NCBI GenBank assembly: GCA_946221915.1
Contig: CAMIKG010000027.1
Span: 1 to 55,559 of the forward strand
Length of the DNA: 55,559 bases
Direction of reading: 5' to 3'
Origin: an uncultured Erwinia sp.
Lineage (GTDB): Bacteria; Pseudomonadota; Gammaproteobacteria; Enterobacterales; Enterobacteriaceae
This document shows, piece after piece, positions 33,349 through 41,383 of this stretch. Both the position numbers and the translations under genes were made by a program. Every line of letters starts with the position of its first letter. The stretch's first letter is position 1. The notes under the pieces were generated by a model, which was not told the DNA's origin, searched no databases, and saw nothing but the letters and a program-made list of their open reading frames with translations.

Positions 33349-34302
33349 ATGGAGCCTTGCTACGATATTGCGCACCTGGCGCATGTTGAGATGTATACCG
33401 ATAAGTTTGAAGAGAGCCTGCATTTTTTTGAACAGGTCTATGGACTGACGGTCTCCGCTCAGGATGAACACTCCGCCTGGCTGCGCGCATGGGATGATTA
33501 TGAGTTTCATACGCTAAAACTGACCCGGCATCACACCACCGGCGTAGGGCATATTGCTTATCGCGCTTCGTCAGAAGCGGCGCTGATGCGGCGGGTGGCG
33601 GCGATCGAAGCCAGCGGCTACCCGGTGATTGGCTGGGTGGATGGCGACCCAGGCCATGGCCGCGCTTTTCGTTTCAGCGATCCGTTTGGCCATATCTTCG
33701 AAATCTACTGGCAGACACAGCGTTATACGCCACCGGAAGCGGAAAAGCCGTCGCTGAAAAATCTCGCCCAGCGTTTTCACGCACGCGGCGCACATCCGCG
33801 CCGTCTGGATCATCTGAATTTACTGGCGTCGGATGTCAGCGAATTTCGTCGCTTTATGGAAACCTGCCTCGGCTCGCGCGTGACGGAGATGATCCAGCTG
33901 GATAATGGCCGTATTGGCGGCTGCTGGTTTACGGTCAACAATAAAGGCTACGATCTGGCCTGTACCGAGGAGCATGGTGGTGGCGAAGCCAGGTTGCATC
34001 ACGTTACCTATGCCACGGATTGTCGTGAAGATATTCTGCGTGCGGCGGATATTTTTCTGGAAAACGGTATTCATATTGAAACCGGACCACACAAGCATGC
34101 GATTCAGGGCACCTTCTTTCTTTACGTCTGGGAACCGGCCGGTAACCGGGTGGAACTGGCTAACGCCGGGGCGCGTCTGATCCTCGCTCCGGACTGGCAA
34201 CCCATCATCTGGACGGAAAACGAACGTAAAAAAGGGCAGGCGTGGGGACTGAAAACCATTGAGAGTTTCCACACGCATGGCACGCCGCCGCTGGCGAAGT
34301 AA
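33349..34302 (+). CDS. Type I (VOC-fold) extradiol ring-cleavage dioxygenase
   Basis: A 317-residue two-domain vicinal-oxygen-chelate protein of catechol 2,3-dioxygenase type (about 300 residues is usual). The iron ligands are visible in the C-terminal domain: His155 (LDHLNL), His218 (LHHVTYA) and Glu269 (NRVELA), with a tyrosine at 259 in FLYVWEP and an active-site-like His near 250. It follows galBCD-dehydrogenase after 91 bases with GGAG before the ATG. It would be expected to open the aromatic ring meta to feed the gal enzymes. Known gallate and protocatechuate 4,5-dioxygenases (GalA, DesB, LigAB) are of the unrelated type II fold, so the substrate here is open. Confidence 0.85.
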   Translation: MEPCYDIAHLAHVEMYTDKFEESLHFFEQVYGLTVSAQDEHSAWLRAWDDYEFHTLKLTRHHTTGVGHIAYRASSEAALMRRVAAIEASGYPVIGWVDGDPGHGRAFRFSDPFGHIFEIYWQTQRYTPPEAEKPSLKNLAQRFHARGAHPRRLDHLNLLASDVSEFRRFMETCLGSRVTEMIQLDNGRIGGCWFTVNNKGYDLACTEEHGGGEARLHHVTYATDCREDILRAADIFLENGIHIETGPHKHAIQGTFFLYVWEPAGNRVELANAGARLILAPDWQPIIWTENERKKGQAWGLKTIESFHTHGTPPLAK

Positions 34303-34319
34303 CTGGCGCGGTAAGACCT

Positions 34320-34352
34320 GTGCAGCAGAGACTTGATCCTGCTCTGCTGTAC
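34320..34352. terminator. Bidirectional terminator between the dioxygenase and FAD oxidase genes
   Basis: gtgcagcagag (34320-34330) pairs with ctctgctgtac (34342-34352), one mismatch, 11-base loop. It lies between two convergent genes. Confidence 0.5.
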
Positions 34353-34390
34353 AGCATGTCAAAGCGCACCAGATTTACGGCTGACAGCGG

Positions 34391-35701
34391 TTACAACTCA
34401 CTACGGCTGCGCCAGCGCTCGCGCGCCATAAATCCTTTCACACCGATATCCAGCAGCGGACGCGGCGGCAGATAACCGGCGCGCCCCAGCGATGCTGCAT
34501 CGGCGATCAGCGGATTATCTTCCCCCAGTGCCTGCTCGGCCAGCAAACGACCCAGCGCACTCTGCTTGGAAATGCCTGCGCCGTTACAGCCGACCGAGGT
34601 CCAGATATTGCGAGCTACTTCTCCCCACAGCGGCGCGCCGTTGCGGGTAATGCCAATCAGCCCGGACCAGCTGTACGCCATTTTCACCTCCGCCAGCTGA
34701 GGATAAAGACGGGCGAACAACGCCTGATGACGCCGCGCATGACGACCGGTTTCCACCGCGCTGGTGGTGAGGCCAGGGGTGAAATTGACATGTTCACGGA
34801 TCAGGAAGCGGTGATCGTTGGTATAGCGCAGCGTTGCGCCCGCCAGCGCATTCACCGGCGTTAAGCCCCATGGCGCGATATCACCCAGCCGCTGGCGCTG
34901 TTCAGCGGTCAGCGGTTCGGTCAGCGTGGCGAAGGTCGCCATCGCGACCACGCTGCCATTGAAGTGCGGCAGGCCGCGGCAGGCGCCATTGACCGCCAGC
35001 ATCACTTTAGCGGCGGTCACTTCGCCGTGTGGCGTCAGCGCGCGCATCGATCCGGTGTCCAGCTGCAGCAGCGGTGAGTTGGCATACACGGAAACGTTCG
35101 GCGGCAGCGTGCTGGCAAGGCCGCTGACCAGCGCGGCGGGATTGAGCAGAATACAGTTGGGGGTATATACCGCCCGGCGGTAAAAATCGGTGCCAAGCCG
35201 CTGTTTCAGCTCCTCGCGCTCCAGCAGCTGATGGCTTTCCCCCAGCGTATGCAGCTCCTGCTGATAATGATCAATTTCGCCATCGAACGGTGCGCTGACG
35301 GCGCAGTGGTACTTGCCGCTGTTTGACCAGTCGCAGGCGATGTGATGCTGTTCTACGGTGTCGCGCAGATGACTGACGCCGTACTGCAACAGGCGGCGAT
35401 AGGTATTCGCCTGCGCCAGCTCTGCCGAAGAGCTGCCGACGGTATGCGGCAGATCGATCACAAAACCGGAGTTGCGCGCGGCGGCATTGTCGGCGATATC
35501 CAGCGCTTCCAGCACCACCACCTGCTGGTGCGGGCGTAATTCGGCGATGCGGCGGGCGAACGCCAGCCCGGCATAGCCTGCGCCGACGACCAGCCAGTCG
35601 GCGTGGATGCTGCCGCGCAGTGGCGGTCGCTGCGGTCTTTCTGCCTGTAACGCCGCCCAGCCATTGATATTCTGGTCAAAAGGAATGTGGTTAATTTTCA
35701 T
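34391..35701 (-). CDS. DAO-family FAD-dependent oxidoreductase (gamma-glutamylputrescine-oxidase-like)
   Basis: A 436-residue flavoprotein of the D-amino-acid-oxidase fold. The FAD site is WLVVGAGYAGLAFARRIAE (about 36-54) with ARNSGFVIDLPHTVG downstream, and the C-terminal YSWSGLIGITRNGAPLWG with SVGCNGAGISKQSALG closes the cofactor pocket. Such enzymes oxidise amines or amino acids. The substrate is unknown. It is a paralogue of the gene at 48119-49438, sharing the ARNSGF/GRNAGF, SGKYxxAVS and CNGxGI blocks and near-equal length. It is convergent to the dioxygenase gene and lies 169 bases downstream of the thiY-like gene on the same strand. Confidence 0.83.
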   Translation of the reverse strand: MKINHIPFDQNINGWAALQAERPQRPPLRGSIHADWLVVGAGYAGLAFARRIAELRPHQQVVVLEALDIADNAAARNSGFVIDLPHTVGSSSAELAQANTYRRLLQYGVSHLRDTVEQHHIACDWSNSGKYHCAVSAPFDGEIDHYQQELHTLGESHQLLEREELKQRLGTDFYRRAVYTPNCILLNPAALVSGLASTLPPNVSVYANSPLLQLDTGSMRALTPHGEVTAAKVMLAVNGACRGLPHFNGSVVAMATFATLTEPLTAEQRQRLGDIAPWGLTPVNALAGATLRYTNDHRFLIREHVNFTPGLTTSAVETGRHARRHQALFARLYPQLAEVKMAYSWSGLIGITRNGAPLWGEVARNIWTSVGCNGAGISKQSALGRLLAEQALGEDNPLIADAASLGRAGYLPPRPLLDIGVKGFMARERWRSRSEL

Positions 35702-35870
35702 TGCTGTAAAACCGTATGGTAAGAGATGGCGGGCCTGGTCCGCCGCAAAAGGTTACAGAATAGAAGAAAATCACTTCGCAAACTAACGAAATAAATCAAA
35801 TAACTGCATGATAAAATAGCAAAACTCATCCAGCAGAAACGCCCCGGCGCCCATGCCGGGACGTAGCTGA

Positions 35871-36806
35871 TCAACGCACTTCCGTTGCGTACTGCTCCAC
35901 CGGCGTTATCTTTTTAATCAGTTTATTGGCAAACAGAAACTCCTCATAAGCCTGATAGCGCTGACGGTCCAGCGGCACAGGATCACGCGCAAACAGCGGC
36001 AGACTCTTGACCCATGCCTGTTTATTGAGTTCGGTATTCAGTTCCGGATGCGTGCTGGCAAAGGCCCGCCAGCTCTCCTGCGGATGGGCCTGCAGGTAGT
36101 CACTGCCTTTTTTCAGCGCGGCGAGGAATTTTTTGATCTTCGGCTGCGTTACGGCATCGCGGTTAGCGACGATGATCAGTTCGTCGTAGGCCGGTACGCC
36201 ATAATCTTCGACATTAAACACCACTGGATTTTTCCCCTGCAGCTGCAGTTCCAGCGCTTCGATATTACGGTAGCCGCCAATCACCGCATCGACCTGTTTC
36301 GCCAGCAGCGCACTGCTCAGCTGAAAGTTCACGTTCACCCGTTTCACCGCATCAGCGCTAATCTTCTCATGCTGCAGCATGGTATCCAGCGTTGCCTGCT
36401 CAATACCGCTGACGGAGTAACCGACCGTTTTCCCCTGCAGACCCGCCGGTGAGGTAATGCTTTTATCCAGCGTGATAACGGTATTCAGCGGTGTGTTAAT
36501 CAGCGTGCCGATACGCATCAGCGGCAATCCTTCGTCAGCAAAGAAATGCAGCTGCGGCTGATAGGTGATCGCCAGATCGGCCTGTTTCGCCGCCACCAGA
36601 CGCGGTGGCAGCGCCGGATCGGACGGCGGCATAATTTTCACTTCCAGTCCTTCATCTTTAAACGCGCCGATCTGCTCTGCCACCATAATTGGCGCGTGAT
36701 CGGGGTTGATATACCAGTCGAGTACCAGCGTCAGTTTTTCTGCGGCGCTGGCATGGGTCGCAAGCAGGGCGCTGAGCAGCACGCCACAGCAGGTTTTTCT
36801 TATCAT
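35871..36806 (-). CDS. thiY: ThiY/NMT1-type substrate-binding protein (thiamin pyrimidine precursor)
   Basis: A 311-residue periplasmic protein of the NMT1/ThiY family. A Sec signal peptide ends near ATHASA. The mature start LTLVLDWYINPDHAPIMVAEQIGAF is the classic ThiY opening; DLAITYQPQLHFF and VDAVIGGYRNIEALELQLQG follow. ThiY binds formylaminopyrimidine or a related HMP precursor. The start at 36806 is chosen because AAGGACAGGACAG precedes it; an upstream ATG at 36839 has a poorer site. It is the last gene of the TPP-riboswitch operon tenA-thiZ-thiX-thiY. Confidence 0.86.
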   Translation of the reverse strand: MIRKTCCGVLLSALLATHASAAEKLTLVLDWYINPDHAPIMVAEQIGAFKDEGLEVKIMPPSDPALPPRLVAAKQADLAITYQPQLHFFADEGLPLMRIGTLINTPLNTVITLDKSITSPAGLQGKTVGYSVSGIEQATLDTMLQHEKISADAVKRVNVNFQLSSALLAKQVDAVIGGYRNIEALELQLQGKNPVVFNVEDYGVPAYDELIIVANRDAVTQPKIKKFLAALKKGSDYLQAHPQESWRAFASTHPELNTELNKQAWVKSLPLFARDPVPLDRQRYQAYEEFLFANKLIKKITPVEQYATEVR

Positions 36807-36862
36807 CTGTCCTGTCCTTAATTGAGCGGTTTTGATCATCTTGTGTTCCCTGATTGAGAGGT

Positions 36863-37615
36863 TTAATCACTTTCCGGCGCCCAGTTAATCAGGCGACGTA
36901 GCAGGGCATCGACCGCCAGCCACAGCAGAACGGTCATCAGTACCAGAATCAGTAACGCGGCAAAACAGACGTCGGTCTGCATCCGCGCATTGGCATTCAG
37001 CATCAGGTAGCCAAGCCCCCCGGCTGAGCCGACCCACTCACCGATAATCGCGCCAATCGGCGCCACGGCGGCGGCCATGCGTAAGCCCGAGGCAAAAGCG
37101 GGCAGCGCCGCCATCAGCCGCACATGGCGCAGCAGCGCCCAGCGCGACGCCCCCATGGTGCGCGCCAGGTCGAGCCAGTCGTTATTGACCCGTCGCAGGC
37201 CATCGAAAAAAGCCGAGGTGACCGGGAAGAAAATCACCAGCACCGCCATCGCCACTTTGGCACTGATACCAAAGCCGAACCACAGCACCAGCAGCGGCGC
37301 GAGGGCGAATACCGGGATCGCCTGACTGGTGAGCACCAGCGGTATCAGCCAGCGCTGCAGCCGTGGTGAGAAGATCATCGTCAGCGCCAGCAGCGCACCG
37401 AGCATCACGCCAAAGATCAGGCCGACAGCAATCTCCGAGGCGGTGATCAGCGTGTGCCAGGCGAGATAACCGCGCCCGCTCCATAAGGCATTTACCACGG
37501 CGGCAGGAGAGGGCAGCAGAAAGGCGGGAATATCCGTCAGGGTGACCAGCCACCACAACAGAATCATGCCGGCGAACACCGTCAGGCCACGGCCGCCGCG
37601 TGCGAGCAGGCTCAT
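36863..37615 (-). CDS. thiX: ThiX-type ABC permease
   Basis: A 250-residue BPD-type permease with six hydrophobic segments. LPSPAAVVNALWSGRG, TSQAIPVFALAPLLVLWFGFG and the EAA-loop-like DLARTMGASRWALLRHVRLM mark the SsuC/ThiX subfamily. It forms the membrane channel of the thiamin-precursor importer with ThiY and ThiZ. Its start overlaps the thiZ stop by ATGA. Confidence 0.85.
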   Translation of the reverse strand: MSLLARGGRGLTVFAGMILLWWLVTLTDIPAFLLPSPAAVVNALWSGRGYLAWHTLITASEIAVGLIFGVMLGALLALTMIFSPRLQRWLIPLVLTSQAIPVFALAPLLVLWFGFGISAKVAMAVLVIFFPVTSAFFDGLRRVNNDWLDLARTMGASRWALLRHVRLMAALPAFASGLRMAAAVAPIGAIIGEWVGSAGGLGYLMLNANARMQTDVCFAALLILVLMTVLLWLAVDALLRRLINWAPESD

Positions 37616-38340
37616 CCCGCCGCCCTCACCAGTTGCTGCAGCAACGCGGCCTGACTGGTGAGCAGCGCGGGATCGTCCGGCGCACGCGGCGGCTGGCCGT
37701 GCAGGTGATGGCTGTCATCAAGGCCAGCGGGATAGCGCGACAACACCAGCAGACGGTGGCTGAGACGGCAGGCTTCCATGGGATCATGGGTGATCAGCAG
37801 CACGGTATGTTGCGCCAGCACTTCCGCCGCCAGGCTCTGAATCGTGGCGCGGGTAATGGCATCCAGCGCCGAAAATGGCTCATCCATCAGCACAATCTGG
37901 CGGCGCTCATACAGCGTGCGCGCCAGCGCCGCACGCTGCCGCATCCCACCGGACAGGGTGGCGGGCAGCGCGCGGGCATACTCTGACAGCCCGACGCGCG
38001 CCAGCAGCTCAGCGGCGCGATCGTTGTCCGCCGTTTCGCCGCGCACGCGTGCGCCGAGGGTGATGTTCTGTTCAATGCTCAGCCACGGAAACAGCAGATC
38101 TTTCTGCCCCATATAGGCAATGCGCCCGGCCAGCGGCTGACCATCGCTGCCGCTTACCGTGCCGGAACTTGCCTGCGCCAGCCCGGCAATGATTTTCAGC
38201 AGGCTGGTTTTCCCTGCGCCGCTGGCGCCGAGCAGGGAAACAAAACTGCCGCCTTCAATCGTCAGGTTTAGCCGATCGAAAATCAGCTGCTGGCCGAAAC
38301 GCAGGGTGAGATCGCGCACCTCAATGCCGGGAATATTCAC
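37612..38340 (-). CDS. thiZ: ThiZ-type ABC transporter ATPase
   Basis: A 242-residue ATPase with Walker A GASGAGKTSL, Q-loop YMGQKDLLFPW, signature LSGGMRQRAALAR, Walker B IVLMDEPFSALD and switch His in LITHDPMEA. It energises the ThiXYZ importer. It starts with GTG overlapping the tenA stop (GTGA). Confidence 0.88.
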   Translation of the reverse strand: MNIPGIEVRDLTLRFGQQLIFDRLNLTIEGGSFVSLLGASGAGKTSLLKIIAGLAQASSGTVSGSDGQPLAGRIAYMGQKDLLFPWLSIEQNITLGARVRGETADNDRAAELLARVGLSEYARALPATLSGGMRQRAALARTLYERRQIVLMDEPFSALDAITRATIQSLAAEVLAQHTVLLITHDPMEACRLSHRLLVLSRYPAGLDDSHHLHGQPPRAPDDPALLTSQAALLQQLVRAAG

Positions 38341-39029
38341 TGTGGTGTCACCCGTGCATTCAGCCCCATCTGCCAGAAGGCGGATTCCAGCCGGGTGGCA
38401 GTGGTGAAAATGCGTGACAGTTCGCTGAAACGGCTCTCCGCACCGCGCTGGCGGCCAACGCTTTCCAGCAGATCGATCGCTGCCTGCACGCCCGCCAGAT
38501 AACCTTCATCACCATAATTACGTATCCATGGCGCGTAAGGGTTACCGTTCATCACCGTGGCGGGATCGTGCAGCAGTCGCAGGCCAATCTCGGCATAACC
38601 GGCGACACAGGGCAGCAGCGCCGCCAGCAGATCGAGGGCATCACCGGCATGACCGATATCCAGCACATAGCGGGTGTAGTTCATGGTTTCCGCCGCTTCG
38701 GTTTCGGCGGCCATCTCCGCTTCACTGATGCCCCAGCTGGCGCAATAACTGACGTGCAGCGGCAGCTCGGCGACGATGGCATTGAGCGAGGCGGTGGCGG
38801 CGCGCATCTCCGGCAGCGTATGCAGTTTGCTGACCAGCAGCGCATACGCGCGGGCAAAGTGGATCAGGAACAGGTAGTCCTGGATCAGATAGCGGCGAAA
38901 CGCCTGCTCAGGCAGGGTGCCTGCGCCTAACTGCCGGACGAAAGGATGGGCGACATAGTCGTGCCAGTCGCTGCCCGCCTGCTGGCGCAGCAAGCCATAG
39001 AGACCGCGATCGAATTGGGTGGTAAACAT
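38337..39029 (-). CDS. tenA: Aminopyrimidine aminohydrolase TenA (thiaminase II)
   Basis: A 230-residue helical TenA-family enzyme. GLYGLLRQQAGSDWHDYVAHPFV, FRRYLIQDYLFLIHFARAYA and LHVSYCASWGISEAEM (with the conserved Cys and Glu) are the family motifs. It hydrolyses aminomethyl-aminopyrimidine to HMP, salvaging the pyrimidine half of degraded thiamin imported by ThiXYZ. The start at 39029 is set by GGAGG 4 bases upstream; a longer N-terminal frame lies inside the riboswitch leader. It is the first gene after the TPP riboswitch. Confidence 0.9.
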   Translation of the reverse strand: MFTTQFDRGLYGLLRQQAGSDWHDYVAHPFVRQLGAGTLPEQAFRRYLIQDYLFLIHFARAYALLVSKLHTLPEMRAATASLNAIVAELPLHVSYCASWGISEAEMAAETEAAETMNYTRYVLDIGHAGDALDLLAALLPCVAGYAEIGLRLLHDPATVMNGNPYAPWIRNYGDEGYLAGVQAAIDLLESVGRQRGAESRFSELSRIFTTATRLESAFWQMGLNARVTPQ

Positions 39030-39098
39030 GGGACCTCCAAAAAATGGGTGGAGATCCGGGTGTGCAGAGGTATGAACAGGCAATAGCTGCTGGCAGAA

Positions 39099-39190
39099 AT
39101 GCCGACCCGTCCCTTCGCTGGCATGACCCAGATCAGGTTCAAAGGGTTCGGCTTACGCCATCTCAGCCCATAACAGGACACCCCTCGGAG
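39099..39190 (-). promoter_or_regulatory. TPP (thi-box) riboswitch
   Basis: On the minus strand the leader reads GAGGGGTGTCC, then GGGCTGAGATGG, then AACCTGATCTGGGTCATGCC and GGGACGGGTC. These are the hallmarks of the THI element: the CUGAGA pyrimidine-binding strand and the ACCUGAUCUGG...AUGCC pyrophosphate-helix strand. It is followed after about 70 bases by the tenA Shine-Dalgarno GGAGG, which faces complementary cctc/ctcc segments in the leader. TPP binding most likely represses tenA-thiZXY translation. Confidence 0.94.
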
Positions 39191-39344
39191 CAGCCTGTTA
39201 TACGATATTTATTTGGCGAAAACAACGAGCGTGTGGCGGAGGGGGAAAGTAGCAGTTGATGCTCAGGCGCAAGATTTTTCTGGCAACAGGCGCGCCTTTT
39301 TTGTCAATCTGGAACCATCATTTGCGTTTAAGGAACGCCCTGCC

Positions 39345-40367
39345 ATGAAAAAAATTGGTTTTCTCTCTTTTGGTCACTGGACGCCGTCACCGCAGTCCGG
39401 TACCCGTTCTGCGGCGGATGCGCTGCTGCAGTCGATTGACCTTGCCGTTGCCGCCGAAGAACTGGGCGCGGATGGGGCTTATTTCCGCGTGCACCATTTT
39501 GCCCGTCAGCTGGCCTCGCCGTTCCCGCTGCTGGCGGCGATTGGTGCTAAAACCAGACGCATCGAGATTGGTACTGGCGTGATTGATATGCGTTATGAAA
39601 ACCCGCTGTACATGGCGGAAGACGCCGGTGCGGCGGATTTGATCTCCGGCGGGCGTTTACAGCTCGGTATCAGCCGCGGTTCACCGGAGCAGGTGATCGA
39701 TGGCTGGCGTCATTTTGGTTATGCGCCGGCAGAGGGCGAACAGGCGCAGGATATGGCGCGTCGTCATACCGAAGTGTTGCTGGATATCCTGCGCGGCGAC
39801 GGTTTTGCCGAGCCGAATCCACAGCCGATGTTTCCGAATCCACCGGGACTGCTGCGCGTCGAGCCGCACTCCGCCGGTCTGCGCGATCGCATCTGGTGGG
39901 GCGCTGGTTCAGATGCGACGGCGGTCTGGGCAGCAAAACTGGGCATGAACCTGCAAAGTTCGACGCTGAAAGATGATGAAACCGGCGAGCCGTTCCACAT
40001 CCAGCAGGCGAAACAGATCCGCGCCTACCGTGAGGCCTGGAAAGCCGCCGGACACACGCGTGAGCCGCGGGTGTCGGTGAGCCGCAGCATCTTTGCCCTG
40101 ATGGACCAGCGTGACCGCATGTACTTCGGCAACAGCGGCAAGGAAGGGGATTCCGTGGGGTATCTTGATGCGCAGACGCGGGCGATTTTTGGCCGCAGCT
40201 ATGCCGCTGAGCCAGAGGCGCTGGTGAAACAGCTGGCGCAGGATGAGGCGATTGCCGAGGCTGATACGCTGTTGCTGACGGTGCCAAACCAGCTGGGCGT
40301 GGAGTATAACGTCCATGTGATCGAGTCGATCCTGAAACACGTCGCGCCAGCGCTGGGCTGGCGCTAA
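39345..40367 (+). CDS. Luciferase-like flavin-dependent monooxygenase
   Basis: A 340-residue LLM-class TIM-barrel protein. LAVAAEELGADGAYFRVHHFARQ, KTRRIEIGTGVIDMRYENPLYMAE and DLISGGRLQLGISRGSPEQV are the F420/FMN luciferase-like motifs, though the usual EHH is here VHHF. Members use FMNH2 and oxygen to oxidise diverse organic compounds. The substrate is unknown. The start at 39345 follows AAGGA; an upstream extension from 39213 would run back towards the riboswitch and has no site. It stands alone with its own terminator. Confidence 0.83.
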   Translation: MKKIGFLSFGHWTPSPQSGTRSAADALLQSIDLAVAAEELGADGAYFRVHHFARQLASPFPLLAAIGAKTRRIEIGTGVIDMRYENPLYMAEDAGAADLISGGRLQLGISRGSPEQVIDGWRHFGYAPAEGEQAQDMARRHTEVLLDILRGDGFAEPNPQPMFPNPPGLLRVEPHSAGLRDRIWWGAGSDATAVWAAKLGMNLQSSTLKDDETGEPFHIQQAKQIRAYREAWKAAGHTREPRVSVSRSIFALMDQRDRMYFGNSGKEGDSVGYLDAQTRAIFGRSYAAEPEALVKQLAQDEAIAEADTLLLTVPNQLGVEYNVHVIESILKHVAPALGWR

Positions 40368-40384
40368 TCCGGCGACATCGCCTT

Positions 40385-40415
40385 GCCCGCCCGGGGAACC
40401 TGGCGGGCTTTTTTT
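40385..40415 (+). terminator. Rho-independent terminator after the LLM gene
   Basis: gcccgcc (40385-40391) pairs with ggcgggc (40402-40408), followed by seven T. It ends 48 bases after the stop. Confidence 0.9.
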
Positions 40416-40542
40416 GTGCTGTGCTGCGCAGAACAGTCTGCGCGTTGCATTGCAGGCATCGAATCACTGGACGACCTCGCGCGCATTGTGCCTGCGATGA
40501 GTGATTTTTTGCCACTTTCGCTGCACTCTCCCCATTATTGCT

Positions 40543-40571
40543 TTGCACCTATATAGGTTTAAACCTATAAT
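40543..40571 (+). promoter_or_regulatory. Toxin-antitoxin promoter with an 18-bp perfect palindromic operator
   Basis: TTGCAC (40543-40548) and TATAAT (40566-40571) are 17 bases apart, a near-ideal sigma-70 promoter. The perfect palindrome TATAGGTTTAAACCTATA (40552-40569) fills the spacer and overlaps the -10 box. This is where an antitoxin dimer would repress its own operon. The toxin start follows at 40586. Confidence 0.85.
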
Positions 40572-40585
40572 GACTGGGAGGTCTT

Positions 40586-40924
40586 GTGTGGCTGATTAAA
40601 ACAACGGATTGGTTTGATGACTGGTTTACGTCTCTCAGTGACGGCGATCGTAGCAGAGTGCTCGCGTCACTACTGGTTTTGCGCGAAAAAGGGCCCGGTT
40701 TACCCAGACCTTATGCCGACACGGTGAAAGGCTCCCGCTACAGCAATATGAAAGAGTTACAGATTCAGAACGGGGGTGAGCCGATACGGGCTTTTTTCGC
40801 CTTCGATCCTTCCCGCTGCGCTATCCTGCTGTGCGCAGGGAATAAATCAGGCAACGCAAAACGTTTTTACGACGTCATGATCCCGCTGGCGGATCGGGAA
40901 TTTACCCGCTTCCTGAACAACTGA
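40586..40924 (+). CDS. higB: HigB/RelE-type toxin (Gp49 family)
   Basis: A 112-residue protein of the phage-derived Gp49-like/HigB branch of RelE toxins, which are ribosome-dependent mRNA nucleases. TDWFDDWFTSLSDGDRSRVL, LPRPYADTVKGSRYSNMKEL, IRAFFAFDPSRCAILLCAGNK are family blocks, with conserved Arg and Lys residues in the last. It starts with GTG after GGGAGG. Toxin before antitoxin is the usual HigBA order. It lies directly behind the palindromic promoter. Confidence 0.85.
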   Translation: MWLIKTTDWFDDWFTSLSDGDRSRVLASLLVLREKGPGLPRPYADTVKGSRYSNMKELQIQNGGEPIRAFFAFDPSRCAILLCAGNKSGNAKRFYDVMIPLADREFTRFLNN

Positions 40925-40943
40925 GAACAGAAGGAGTAACGCG

Positions 40944-41246
40944 ATGGGCAGAACGCTGGAGCAGCTTCTTGCGGATGAAAAACCGGCTGTCGTGGCTGAT
41001 GCTACGGCGATGGCGGAAGATATTCTGCTGAATATCCACCTCGCCGAACTGCGTGAGAAAGTACAGAAAACCCAGGTGGAAATGGCGCAGCTGCTGGGGA
41101 TCAAACAGCCCACCGTCGCCGGCATGGAAAAACCGGGCCGCGATCTGAAACTCTCTTCGCTGAAACGTTATGTCGAAGCGGCAGGCGGCAAACTGCATCT
41201 CGACGTCGAACTGCCGGATGGCTCTCATTACGGTTTTGCGCTGTGA
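40944..41246 (+). CDS. higA: HigA-type XRE antitoxin
   Basis: A 100-residue antitoxin with a helix-turn-helix in the middle (VEMAQLLGIKQPTVAGMEKP, about 51-70), the HigA/XRE class. It neutralises the preceding toxin and binds the 18-bp operator to autoregulate the pair. It starts 19 bases after the toxin stop with AAGGAG upstream. Confidence 0.87.
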   Translation: MGRTLEQLLADEKPAVVADATAMAEDILLNIHLAELREKVQKTQVEMAQLLGIKQPTVAGMEKPGRDLKLSSLKRYVEAAGGKLHLDVELPDGSHYGFAL

Positions 41247-41265
41247 TGGCGGCATAAAAGGCAAA

Positions 41266-41293
41266 AGCCCGCTGAGATTTCCCCGGGCGGGCT
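41266..41293. terminator. Hairpin between higA and the LacI-type gene
   Basis: agcccgc (41266-41272) pairs with gcgggct (41287-41293). On the minus strand it is followed by tttt, so it may end the leftward sugar-phosphate operon, and it may also serve higBA. Confidence 0.55.
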
Positions 41294-41383
41294 TGCTGAC
41301 ATCACGTGGTGTGAATGAACGGTGAGTGTGCCCGCAGCCACGTGACCACCGTGCCTGAGCAACCGCGGTCAGCAGGCGGATGT

